Part shown: piece by piece, positions 13,900 to 20,115 of the stretch
Numbering within the stretch: position 1 is the stretch's first letter
Layout of the letters: every line of letters begins with the position of its first letter
Source of the DNA: Clostridiales bacterium UBA4706
Lineage (GTDB): Bacteria; Bacillota; Clostridia; Oscillospirales; Oscillospiraceae
Length of the DNA: 23,852 nucleotides
NCBI GenBank assembly: GCA_002404605.1
Contig: DHKA01000048.1
Coordinates: 1 to 23,852, forward strand
Direction: 5' to 3'
Program-made: the position numbers and the translations under genes
The notes under the pieces: generated by a model
What the model was told of the DNA's origin: nothing
What the model saw: the letters and a program-made list of their open reading frames with translations, nothing else
Database searches by the model: none

Positions 13900-14856
13900 A
13901 TGCTTGACGTTGCCGCGCTGGGCGAGCTGCTGATCGATTTTACATGCCTTTCGACCGACGGGGACGGATACCCGACAATGGCGGCGCATCCCGGCGGCGC
14001 CCCGGCAAACTTTCTCGCGGCGCTGGCAAAGTACGGCGCAAAGACCGCGATGCTGGGCAAGGTGGGGGACGACACCTTTGGGCATCTCCTGCTCGAAACG
14101 CTGCGGCGCGCGGGCATTGAGACGCGCGGCATGATCGCCGCGCCCGACGTATTCACAACGCTGGCCTTCGTCACGCTGGACGTGCGGGGTGAGCGTGAGT
14201 TCGCCTTTGCCCGGAAGCCCGGCGCGGATACGTGCCTTTCGTTCCCGGAGCTCGATCTTTCCCTCATCGACGAGGCGAAGGTCTTCCACTTCGGCTCGCT
14301 GTCGATGACCGATGAACCGGCGCGCTCCGCGACGCGGCAGGCTGTCGCCTACGCGAGATCGAAGGGGAAGCTCGTCACCTATGACCCGAATCTGCGTCCG
14401 CCGCTCTGGAAGGATCTCGCGCTCGCCAAAGAGCAGCTTCTCTGGGGGCTGGGGCAGGCGGACGTGGTGAAGATCAGCGACGAAGAGGTAAAGTTCCTTT
14501 TCGCTCTGGAGCCGGAAGAGGGCGCGGAGCATATCTGTAACACCTTCCTCGTGAGGCTGGTGTTCGTCACCTGCGGCGCGGACGGATGTTATTTTCAAAA
14601 TGCGCGCGCCGCGGGCCGGGAACCGGCGCTGCCGGGGCTGAAGATCGCCGACACCACCGGCGCGGGCGATATTTTCGGCGGGAGCGCGGTGTGGAAGCTG
14701 CTGCAATACGGCGCTGCGCCCGAAGAGCTGGGGGAAGAAGAACTGCGCGATATCGTCTCCTTTGCCTGCGCCGCCGCGGGGCTTTCCGCAACGAGGCCGG
14801 GCGGCATTTCGAGCATCCCGGAGTATGACGAAGTCCTGCGGGCGCTGAACCGATAA
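13900..14856 (+). CDS. PfkB-family sugar kinase (fructokinase-like)
   Basis: 318 residues, full length. The first PfkB signature is HPGGAPANFLAALAKYGAKT with GKVGDDTFG nearby. The second is DTTGAGDIFGGSAVWKLL at 251–268, where Asp257 is the catalytic base and GAG the anion hole. YDPNLRPPLWKD (161–172) is typical of fructokinases. It phosphorylates a furanose sugar with ATP, and fructose to fructose-6-phosphate is the best guess from the bacterial fructokinase look. The ATG has AGGAGG 7 nt upstream and is 27 bp from the Tim44-like gene, so the two form one transcript despite unrelated functions. The terminator behind it exists in two identical copies separated by repeat C. Confidence 0.9.
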   Translation: MLDVAALGELLIDFTCLSTDGDGYPTMAAHPGGAPANFLAALAKYGAKTAMLGKVGDDTFGHLLLETLRRAGIETRGMIAAPDVFTTLAFVTLDVRGEREFAFARKPGADTCLSFPELDLSLIDEAKVFHFGSLSMTDEPARSATRQAVAYARSKGKLVTYDPNLRPPLWKDLALAKEQLLWGLGQADVVKISDEEVKFLFALEPEEGAEHICNTFLVRLVFVTCGADGCYFQNARAAGREPALPGLKIADTTGAGDIFGGSAVWKLLQYGAAPEELGEEELRDIVSFACAAAGLSATRPGGISSIPEYDEVLRALNR

Positions 14857-14867
14857 TATGGAATTAG

Positions 14868-14907
14868 AAACTATCCCCGCCGTCCGACAGGACGGCGGGG
14901 ATAGTTC
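14868..14907 (+). terminator. Terminator hairpin after the sugar kinase, first copy of a 40-bp duplication
   Basis: A long hairpin with perfect 17-bp arms (AACTATCCCCGCCGTCC and its complement) lies 11 bp after the kinase stop. The same 40 bp occurs again at 15142–15181 on the other side of repeat C. Confidence 0.88.
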
Positions 14908-14912
14908 CAGAT

Positions 14913-15144
14913 TGTCGAAAAAGCCTCGCAGAGTTTGCGCCCGCAGGCGCAAATAAATTCTTGATCATTTTCTCCGGCGACATGTGCGTCGGAGAAAATA
15001 CTTTTCGGCTCGCAAACGTGCGAGTTGTGCGCCGCAGGCGCACAGCGAGTGCGCTGCGGCGAGCCGCAGCCCCTTCAAACGGGAGCCCAACGCAGTGGCT
15101 CTCGTTTGAGAGCGTGGCAAAAATACTTTTTTGACACGCTCAAA
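14913..15144 (+). repeat. Intergenic hairpin repeat, copy C
   Basis: This is a 232-bp copy in the same orientation as copy A and about 96% identical to it. Most changes lie outside stems. One change in the CAAACG…CGTTTG hairpin restores a pair that is mismatched in A (GAGCC against GGCTC). It starts with TGTCGAAAAAG and ends with TTGACACGCTCAAA. It sits exactly between two identical copies of a terminator hairpin, the pattern expected if an insertion duplicated its target. In the 480-bp gap between kinase and TetR genes, the remaining sequence holds these hairpins and the TetR promoter. Confidence 0.88.
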
Positions 15145-15181
15145 CTATCCCCGCCGTCCGACAGGACGGCGGGGATAGTTC
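15142..15181 (+). terminator. Second copy of the duplicated terminator hairpin
   Basis: Identical over 40 bp to 14868–14907 and followed by TTTTT (15183–15187 region), so this copy has the better U-tract and is probably the original terminator end. Confidence 0.88.
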
Positions 15182-15258
15182 TTTTTACCGTCATACAATA
15201 AGTGGGATATCCAGTAAAGACATACAAAAAGAAAATCAAAACTTTATTCAACATTTTA

Positions 15259-15287
15259 TTGACAAAGCGCTGGAGAACGCGTATGAT
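15259..15287 (+). promoter_or_regulatory. SigA-type promoter for the TetR operon
   Basis: Perfect TTGACA (15259–15264), a 17-bp spacer and TATGAT (15282–15287), about 50 bp before the chosen TetR start. Confidence 0.82.
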
Positions 15288-15336
15288 GCAGATGTTAAAT
15301 GAACGCGATCATAAAAACCGGCGGGAGGCGGGCGTT

Positions 15337-15870
15337 ATGCCGAAGATCATTGACAATCTGGAAGAGAATATCCTCTCCGCGGCGCGCCGTCTCGTGGCCG
15401 AGCAGGGCTATGCCGCCGTGACGATGCGCGCCGTTGCGAAAGAGTGCGGCATTGCCGTCGGCACGTTTTATAACTACTACCCCTCCAAGGATGCGATGCT
15501 CGCCGCGTGCCTTCTGCACGACTGGCAGGCGGCGCTCGCGGCGGCGGGGGAAAGGACCGCCGCCGCGCGGAGCGCAAAAGAGGCGGCCGGGGAAGTCTTT
15601 GATGCCGTCCGCGCCTTTCAAGAGCAGAACCGCAGCATCTTTTCGGACGAGGGCGCGCGCTCTTCCGCCGCCGGTGCGCTGCAAAGCCGCCACGCGCAGC
15701 TCAGATCCCAGATCGCGGCGCTGCTCGAAGCGCCGTGCCGCCGCTTTTCCGATGTGCCGGACAGCGCGTTTCTCGCGGAATTTACCGCCGAGAGCATTTT
15801 GAGCTGGAGCGGTACGGACATTTCGTTCCCGCAGCTCTGGACGCTGCTGGAGCGGCTGTTTATCAAGTAA
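15337..15870 (+). CDS. TetR-family transcriptional regulator
   Basis: 177 residues from ATG 15337, chosen because GGGAGG stands 8 nt upstream, the strong promoter lies at 15259–15287, and the TetR domain begins here. An in-frame extension back to 15202 would cover that promoter. The helix-turn-helix (about 8–55) reads ILSAARRLVAEQGYAAVTMR then VAKECGIAVGTFYNYYPSKD. The C-terminal ligand domain is short and variable, ending WTLLERLFIK. It heads a run of four same-strand genes (gap to the next gene 37 bp). It most likely represses its own operon and responds to a substrate of the downstream flavin and membrane enzymes. The effector is unknown and no palindromic operator was obvious around the promoter. 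Confidence 0.9.
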   Translation: MPKIIDNLEENILSAARRLVAEQGYAAVTMRAVAKECGIAVGTFYNYYPSKDAMLAACLLHDWQAALAAAGERTAAARSAKEAAGEVFDAVRAFQEQNRSIFSDEGARSSAAGALQSRHAQLRSQIAALLEAPCRRFSDVPDSAFLAEFTAESILSWSGTDISFPQLWTLLERLFIK

Positions 15871-15907
15871 GCAAAAAATAAATTATATTATAAGGAGGAC
15901 CCCATTT

Positions 15908-16840
15908 ATGAGCAGCTTTGAAAACCTGCGGATCGTGGACAACTTCTACCAGACCTCGCTGTACTACCCGATGCCCACCGTTGTTATCAGCACCCTTGCC
16001 GAGGACGGCTCTACGTCGCTCGGCCCCTATTCTCTGATCGCGCCGTACTATGTGGCGGGCAAGGGCTACTACGCCATGCTCCTCAACTGCCGCAATTCCT
16101 CCAACACCGCGCAGCACATTCTCCGCACCGGCAAGTGCGCCATCAACTTCATCAACGACGACCCGAAGAACTTCAAGGAGGCCGTGAAGCTCTCCTGGCC
16201 GGGCGACGAGCCGAAGGACAAAATGCCCAACTGCAAGTTCCCGCTGGAGAAGAGCCAGATCATGGAGGAAAACCCGGACGATGTGCGCCCGATGGTGATC
16301 TCCGACGCGATCCAGGTCCTTGAATGCACGTGGATGCGCGAGCTGGACGGCGCCGACCGCGACCAGCCCGGCGAGCTGCACGGCTATGAGCCGCCGTATC
16401 ACGACTTCAACGGCATCACGAGCCAGTTTGGAGCGCACTTCATTCTGCGCATCGACCGCATCCTAATGAAGAAGAAATACTCCGACGCGATCATCGCCGG
16501 CGTGAAGAGCCGCGATTTCCCGCCGCTGCCCATCGACTACGGCTACCGCGACAGCAAGAACTTCTGGTTCCATCGCCACCGCCGTATGCGCGCGGAGCTT
16601 CTGCCCATCCGCGAGGCGTCGCTCGAATCCGTGCGCTACGCCGCCGACCGCGCCGACGATAAGGTCAAGTTCACCGACGATGCGCTCAAGACCATTCTGA
16701 ACGTTCCCCGCGTATTCCTGCCGCTCGTACTCAAGGGCTGCGTGGACTGGGCGAAGGAGAACGGCGTCGAGCTCGTCACCGAGGAGCACATGAAGATCAT
16801 CAACGACAAGCGCGCCAAGGAAAAGCAGAAGAAAAAGTAA
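15908..16840 (+). CDS. Flavin-reductase-like (FMN split barrel) protein with C-terminal PCP_red-like segment
   Basis: 310 residues, with AAGGAGG 9 nt before the ATG. The N-terminal two thirds (about 15–210) look like a flavin reductase-like split barrel: YYPMPTVVISTLAEDGSTSL, GPYSLIAPYYVAGKGYYAML, SNTAQHILRTGKCAINF, then SQFGAHFILRIDRIL. The last part (about 252–300) reads VKFTDDALKTILNVPRVFLP followed by CVDWAKENGVELVTEEHMKI. It resembles the small helical PCP_red-type domain found in protochlorophyllide-reductase-like and other redox proteins. The protein is therefore probably an FMN-binding oxidoreductase or flavin supplier in the cytoplasm, here in an operon with two membrane proteins. 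The exact substrate is unknown. The C-terminal domain call is by resemblance only. Confidence 0.83.
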   Translation: MSSFENLRIVDNFYQTSLYYPMPTVVISTLAEDGSTSLGPYSLIAPYYVAGKGYYAMLLNCRNSSNTAQHILRTGKCAINFINDDPKNFKEAVKLSWPGDEPKDKMPNCKFPLEKSQIMEENPDDVRPMVISDAIQVLECTWMRELDGADRDQPGELHGYEPPYHDFNGITSQFGAHFILRIDRILMKKKYSDAIIAGVKSRDFPPLPIDYGYRDSKNFWFHRHRRMRAELLPIREASLESVRYAADRADDKVKFTDDALKTILNVPRVFLPLVLKGCVDWAKENGVELVTEEHMKIINDKRAKEKQKKK

Positions 16841-16911
16841 GAAATGACCGTCTCCGCCTGGCGGCGCGAACTGCCTGGCAGGGAAGAGAGATAAAAGGGA
16901 GGGCAAAGATC

Positions 16912-17535
16912 ATGGAGTTTTCCGTTCCGATGGCGCTGGCGGACTTCGTCCCGGTCGTTCTTTTTCTGATCGGCGCGATTTTGCTTCAGCGCGAGTTGTA
17001 CCCCCGGCTCGGCAAGGGCCAGTTTGCCCTGTTTGCCGCCGGTACGATCAACGTGTTCTGCGCCGGGGCGCTCAAGGCGGTGTATAAGCTGCTGTACGCG
17101 CTCGGCGTGTGCGATTTTACGAAGCTCAACGAGGTGTTTTTCCCCGTGCAGTCTATTGGCTTCCTGCTCGCGGGACTTGCGATGGCGGCGTTTTTGTTCT
17201 ATAAGCCGAAAAAGACGACCGTTTGCGGCGTCGCCGCGGCTCCTGCGGTATACAGCGGCACGGCGCTTTTCGTCTCGCTCATGGTCGTCGGTCTCGGACT
17301 TCTCGACGCGGGGCTCATCGCGCTCGCGGTACGGGCAAAGAAGCGCGGGATCATTGTGCTGCTTGTCGTGTCGTTCGTATGCAGCCTCTGCATGGGCTAT
17401 CTCTCCTCGCGGGACTTTTCCGCCGCGGCGATGAACTGGATCGCCGAGGGCGTGAATATCGTCGGGCAGGGAACGTTCCTCGCCGCCGCCGTTCTTCTCC
17501 GGAAGGCCGGAAAAGAAGCCGCTGCTGCGGCATAA
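16912..17535 (+). CDS. Membrane protein of unknown function (about six helices)
   Basis: 207 residues, not recognised as a named family. About six hydrophobic segments are visible (near residues 7–25, 36–58, 76–98, 108–137, 143–161 and 175–198). Short basic loops such as KPKKTT and RAKKRG suggest orientation by the positive-inside rule. No catalytic motif stands out. AGGGAGGGC precedes the ATG at good spacing. It lies 71 bp after the flavin-reductase-like gene and 26 bp before the DUF1295 gene, all same-strand, so it belongs to the TetR-led operon. Being between a soluble flavoprotein and a membrane reductase-like protein, it could be an electron-transfer or substrate-handling partner, but this is speculation. 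Confidence 0.8.
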   Translation: MEFSVPMALADFVPVVLFLIGAILLQRELYPRLGKGQFALFAAGTINVFCAGALKAVYKLLYALGVCDFTKLNEVFFPVQSIGFLLAGLAMAAFLFYKPKKTTVCGVAAAPAVYSGTALFVSLMVVGLGLLDAGLIALAVRAKKRGIIVLLVVSFVCSLCMGYLSSRDFSAAAMNWIAEGVNIVGQGTFLAAAVLLRKAGKEAAAAA

Positions 17536-17561
17536 TCTGATCATAAAGAAGGTTTTGTATT

Positions 17562-18362
17562 ATGGTATTTCCCAAAACGATCTGGCTGGTGATCGCAGCG
17601 GCGCTGCTCATCAGCTCCATCGGCTTTAAAAAGTATGTCTGGTTCATCTCGCTCGGCTACGGCTTCTCGATCGCGGGCATCGGTATATTGCTGCTCGCGC
17701 TCTACGGCGGTCATCTGACGGCGGGCCCCGCCGTCTGCTGCGTGCTGCTCATCCTTTACGGCTTCCGGCTGGGCGGCTATCTCCTCTACCGCGAGGTGAA
17801 AAGCTCGGCCTACAACAGCAAAATGAAAACCGAGATCAAGGACGGCAAGTCCATGACCTTCGGTGTGAAGTGCGCGATCTGGATCACGTGCGCTCTGCTG
17901 TACGCGCTGCAGGTGACGCCGGTGTTTTACCGCGTCGCGCTCGGCGCCGGCACGGATGCATGGTGCATCGTGGGCGCTCTCATCATGCTCTTCGGCGTAT
18001 GCTTTGAGTCCGCCGCCGACATCCAGAAGCAGAAGCTCAAAAAGATCAATCCGAAGCGCTTCTGCGATACGGGCCTTTTCCGTATCGTCCGCTGCCCGAA
18101 CTATCTCGGTGAGATGCTGTTCTGGACGGGCGTGCTCGTCTCGGGCGCAAACATCCTGCGCGGCTGGCAGTGGCTGCCCGCCCTGCTTGGGTATCTCGGC
18201 ATCGTGTTCGTGATGTTCTCCGGTGCGCGCCGTCTGGAGCTGCGCCAGAACAAGAGCTACGGCGCGGATCCGGAGTATCAGGCGTATGTGAAGAGCGTCC
18301 CCATCCTGCTGCCGTTCGTCCCGCTTTACAGCGTGGCAAAGTACAAATTCCTCGTGGCATAA
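17562..18362 (+). CDS. DUF1295 (steroid 5-alpha-reductase-like) membrane enzyme
   Basis: 266 residues with about seven membrane segments, the usual DUF1295 size. The conserved C-terminal block is clear: KRFCDTGLFRIVRCPNYLGE followed by MLFWTGVLVSGANI, then ARRLELRQNKSYGADPEYQA and YVKSVPILLPFVPL. This Asn-Tyr-Leu-Gly-Glu region with a following Tyr/Pro-rich tail is shared with steroid 5-alpha reductases and isoprenylcysteine methyltransferases, where it binds the nucleotide cofactor. Likely reaction: reduction of a C=C bond in a lipid or sterol-like compound, or methylation. The choice cannot be made from sequence. AAGAAGG lies 9 nt before the ATG. It is the last gene of the TetR operon, and its 3' end overlaps the convergent PucR-type gene by 37 bp. 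Confidence 0.88.
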   Translation: MVFPKTIWLVIAAALLISSIGFKKYVWFISLGYGFSIAGIGILLLALYGGHLTAGPAVCCVLLILYGFRLGGYLLYREVKSSAYNSKMKTEIKDGKSMTFGVKCAIWITCALLYALQVTPVFYRVALGAGTDAWCIVGALIMLFGVCFESAADIQKQKLKKINPKRFCDTGLFRIVRCPNYLGEMLFWTGVLVSGANILRGWQWLPALLGYLGIVFVMFSGARRLELRQNKSYGADPEYQAYVKSVPILLPFVPLYSVAKYKFLVA

Positions 18363-19384
18363 ATCTGGACCGGCAAAATCGGAAAAACCCGGGTGCAGCC
18401 GTTCTTAGGAACGGCTGCACCCGGGTTTTGCGTTCGGCGAATGTAGAAGAAGTCCGGCCCTTTCTGCTGAAATAAAACCATGGATACGCTCAGGAGAAGA
18501 TCGGCGTACAGAAGCGGCTCATCCAGCGGAATGGAAAAATCCTCCTGCATTTTTCGGATGCGGTAGAGCACGGTGTTGCGGTGGGTGAAAAGCGCATCGC
18601 AGATTTTCTTCAGCGAATGGCTGCATGTGAGATAGCAGTAAAGCGTTTCGCAGTACTGCGTACCCTTTTCCCGGTCGTAGGCAGCGAGCCGCTGCACCTC
18701 TTGAGAGATCAGATCCTGTCGCTTCTCCGTGCCCTTGAGCAGCAGTGCCGTGCGAAGCTGTGCGACGGTGCAGACATTGCCGCCGTGGAAGCGGTCATCC
18801 ATCATCAGATCCAGCGCCTCGCGTGCCGTTCGGTAGAGCGCCGGAAGCTCGTATAGACCGCTCAGCCCCTCCGACAGGATCACCTTTAGCTGGAACTCCT
18901 CCGCCAGCGCGGAGAGTCCGTCGAAGTCTGCCATACCGTGCAGAAACAGAAAAACGATCCCGCGATAGAGAAAAGCGTGCGAATCAGGGAAACACTCGCT
19001 GATCTCGTCCTTCAAATGCCGCTTGCCGAGATACAGGCTGTGGTACGCCGTAAGATCGATGAGAGCGAACGACGAAGGGTGAAAATCCGCCAGATAGGTG
19101 TTGGCGGCCTGGAGCCGAAAATATGCCGCAGAGGGGAAGCTGCCGTCAAGCAAATGCGCAAGGATATCTTCGGCGGTCTCAAATGGTTTATCTTGACGGC
19201 TTGCCTCGATGAACATCTGCTTGGCGAGAACCTGCTCGATGATCTGCCGGGTCTCCGCCGGAATGTCTGCAAGATGCCCGTCCGTATCTACACAGATCAG
19301 ATAACCGAGAGAAACGCCTGCGCTGGCAAGCGTGGCAAAACGCCGCAGGTAAGCAGCATCCTCTTGTGTTTGTGCTGATAGCAC
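18326..19384 (-). CDS. PucR/CdaR-type transcriptional regulator with hairpin-encoded C-terminal extension
   Basis: 352 residues. The C-terminal PucR-type helix-turn-helix is clear (about 245–305): TQYCETLYCYLTCSHSLKKI, then LFTHRNTVLYRIRKMQEDFS and PLLYADLLLSVSMVLFQ. The upstream part (about 90–230) looks like the GGDEF-like middle region of such regulators, and the purine-catabolism N-terminal domain is absent. Translation appears to start at GTG 19382–19384 with GAAGGAAG upstream, very close to the predicted promoter. Oddly, the frame does not stop after the helix-turn-helix. It continues ~38 residues (RRTQNPGAAVPKNGCTRVFP and on) through the terminator hairpin and 37 bp into the convergent DUF1295 gene. 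It is divergent from HdeD, whose operon it may control. Confidence 0.82.
   Translation of the reverse strand: MLSAQTQEDAAYLRRFATLASAGVSLGYLICVDTDGHLADIPAETRQIIEQVLAKQMFIEASRQDKPFETAEDILAHLLDGSFPSAAYFRLQAANTYLADFHPSSFALIDLTAYHSLYLGKRHLKDEISECFPDSHAFLYRGIVFLFLHGMADFDGLSALAEEFQLKVILSEGLSGLYELPALYRTAREALDLMMDDRFHGGNVCTVAQLRTALLLKGTEKRQDLISQEVQRLAAYDREKGTQYCETLYCYLTCSHSLKKICDALFTHRNTVLYRIRKMQEDFSIPLDEPLLYADLLLSVSMVLFQQKGPDFFYIRRTQNPGAAVPKNGCTRVFPILPVQIYATRNLYFATL
18385..18430. terminator. Perfect 21-bp terminator hairpin, inside the PucR reading frame
   Basis: Arms 18385–18405 and 18410–18430 pair without mismatch around TTAG. A-runs and T-runs at both ends make it bidirectional. For the plus strand it ends the TetR operon. 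For the minus strand it lies about 60 bp before the PucR stop codon. Confidence 0.92.
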
Positions 19385-19400
19385 AAATCAACTTCCTTCT

Positions 19401-19429
19401 ATTGTAATACCGGCTTATTGTTCTTTCAA
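19401..19429 (-). promoter_or_regulatory. SigA-type promoter for the PucR-type regulator
   Basis: On the minus strand, TTGAAA (19424–19429), a 17-bp spacer and TACAAT (19401–19406). The predicted transcript start is only about 10 nt before the GTG start, so the leader is very short. Confidence 0.7.
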
Positions 19430-19503
19430 GGAGAAAGAGGTATTTTTTATTCGCAAACAAAAGATAGAAGCAAATATGGCTTCAAAAAGAGGAGAAATAA
19501 ACG

Positions 19504-20034
19504 ATGAGAACGAAGACATTTCGGGTTCTGAACATTTTGGCTGGTGTACTGCTGATTGCTTCCGGCATTTACTGTTTGTGCAATCAGGATGTAGCTGTTT
19601 TGTCTGCCGGTGTACTGCTGGGCATTTTTATGCTGATATCCGGCATCATCGAGATCGTGGTGTTTGCCGGAACCAGCGGGCTGCTGATCGGCTCCGGCTG
19701 GCTGCTGCTGGACGGTGTTTTGACGGTGATCCTATCGTTGTTCCTGCTGTTTAACCAGTGGTTCACTCTGTTGTCGCTCCCGTTTTTGTTTACACTCTGG
19801 CTTCTCTTTTCCGGCATTTCCCGGTTTGTCAGCGCATTTGATCTTCGCGCCCTCGGTGTTCGCGCATGGGGCTGGGTATTGGCGCTTGGCATACTGCTGA
19901 TGGCCGGTAGCTTTATCTGCATGATGGATCCGTGGGTCAGCGTTGCGGCGATCGGTGTAACGGTCGGTTTGGTGTTCCTGCTGGAGGGCGTCAGCGCCAT
20001 CGTTTGTACCTGCGTGTTCGAAACAAAAAAATAA
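19504..20034 (+). CDS. HdeD-family (DUF308) acid-resistance membrane protein
   Basis: 176 residues with six hydrophobic segments in three hairpin-like pairs, the HdeD/DUF308 layout. The opening VLNILAGVLLIASGIYCL and the repeated LLGIFMLISGIIEIVVF, FLFTLWLLFSGISRFVSAF and VGLVFLLEGVSAIV segments show the typical internal repetition. In enterobacteria HdeD adds acid resistance at high cell density; the role here is inferred. GAGGAG lies 10 nt before the ATG. Upstream, TTGTTC (19418–19423) with TATTTT (19441–19446) at 17 bp is a weak promoter candidate overlapping the divergent PucR promoter. It is the first of several same-strand genes, with 81 bp to the KdgT gene. Confidence 0.87.
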   Translation: MRTKTFRVLNILAGVLLIASGIYCLCNQDVAVLSAGVLLGIFMLISGIIEIVVFAGTSGLLIGSGWLLLDGVLTVILSLFLLFNQWFTLLSLPFLFTLWLLFSGISRFVSAFDLRALGVRAWGWVLALGILLMAGSFICMMDPWVSVAAIGVTVGLVFLLEGVSAIVCTCVFETKK

Positions 20035-20074
20035 TCCGGCGGACTTTCCGCAAGCGGTTTTGATAGATAGCGAT

Positions 20075-20094
20075 TCTGTTCATATCTGTTCATA
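20075..20094 (+). promoter_or_regulatory. Tandem decamer (TCTGTTCATA twice) before the KdgT gene
   Basis: Two exact, adjacent 10-bp repeats place identical bases one helical turn apart, ending 7 bp before the AAGGAG ribosome site of the KdgT gene. They overlap a weak −10 (TATCTG) paired with TTGATA at 20060–20065. They could be an operator or a simple duplication. Confidence 0.4.
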
Positions 20095-20115
20095 GACGTC
20101 AAAGGAGCGTTGATC

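Noticed and set aside
12889..14952. A 687-codon open frame on the minus strand opposite the Tim44-like and sugar kinase genes
   Set aside because: It is the antisense of two well-supported genes in GC-rich DNA. Its product is Arg/Ala-rich with no domain, and its start lies in repeat C.
10113..15144. The repeats as a CRISPR array
   Set aside because: Only three copies, kilobases apart, one inverted, with no short regular repeat–spacer pattern and no cas genes.
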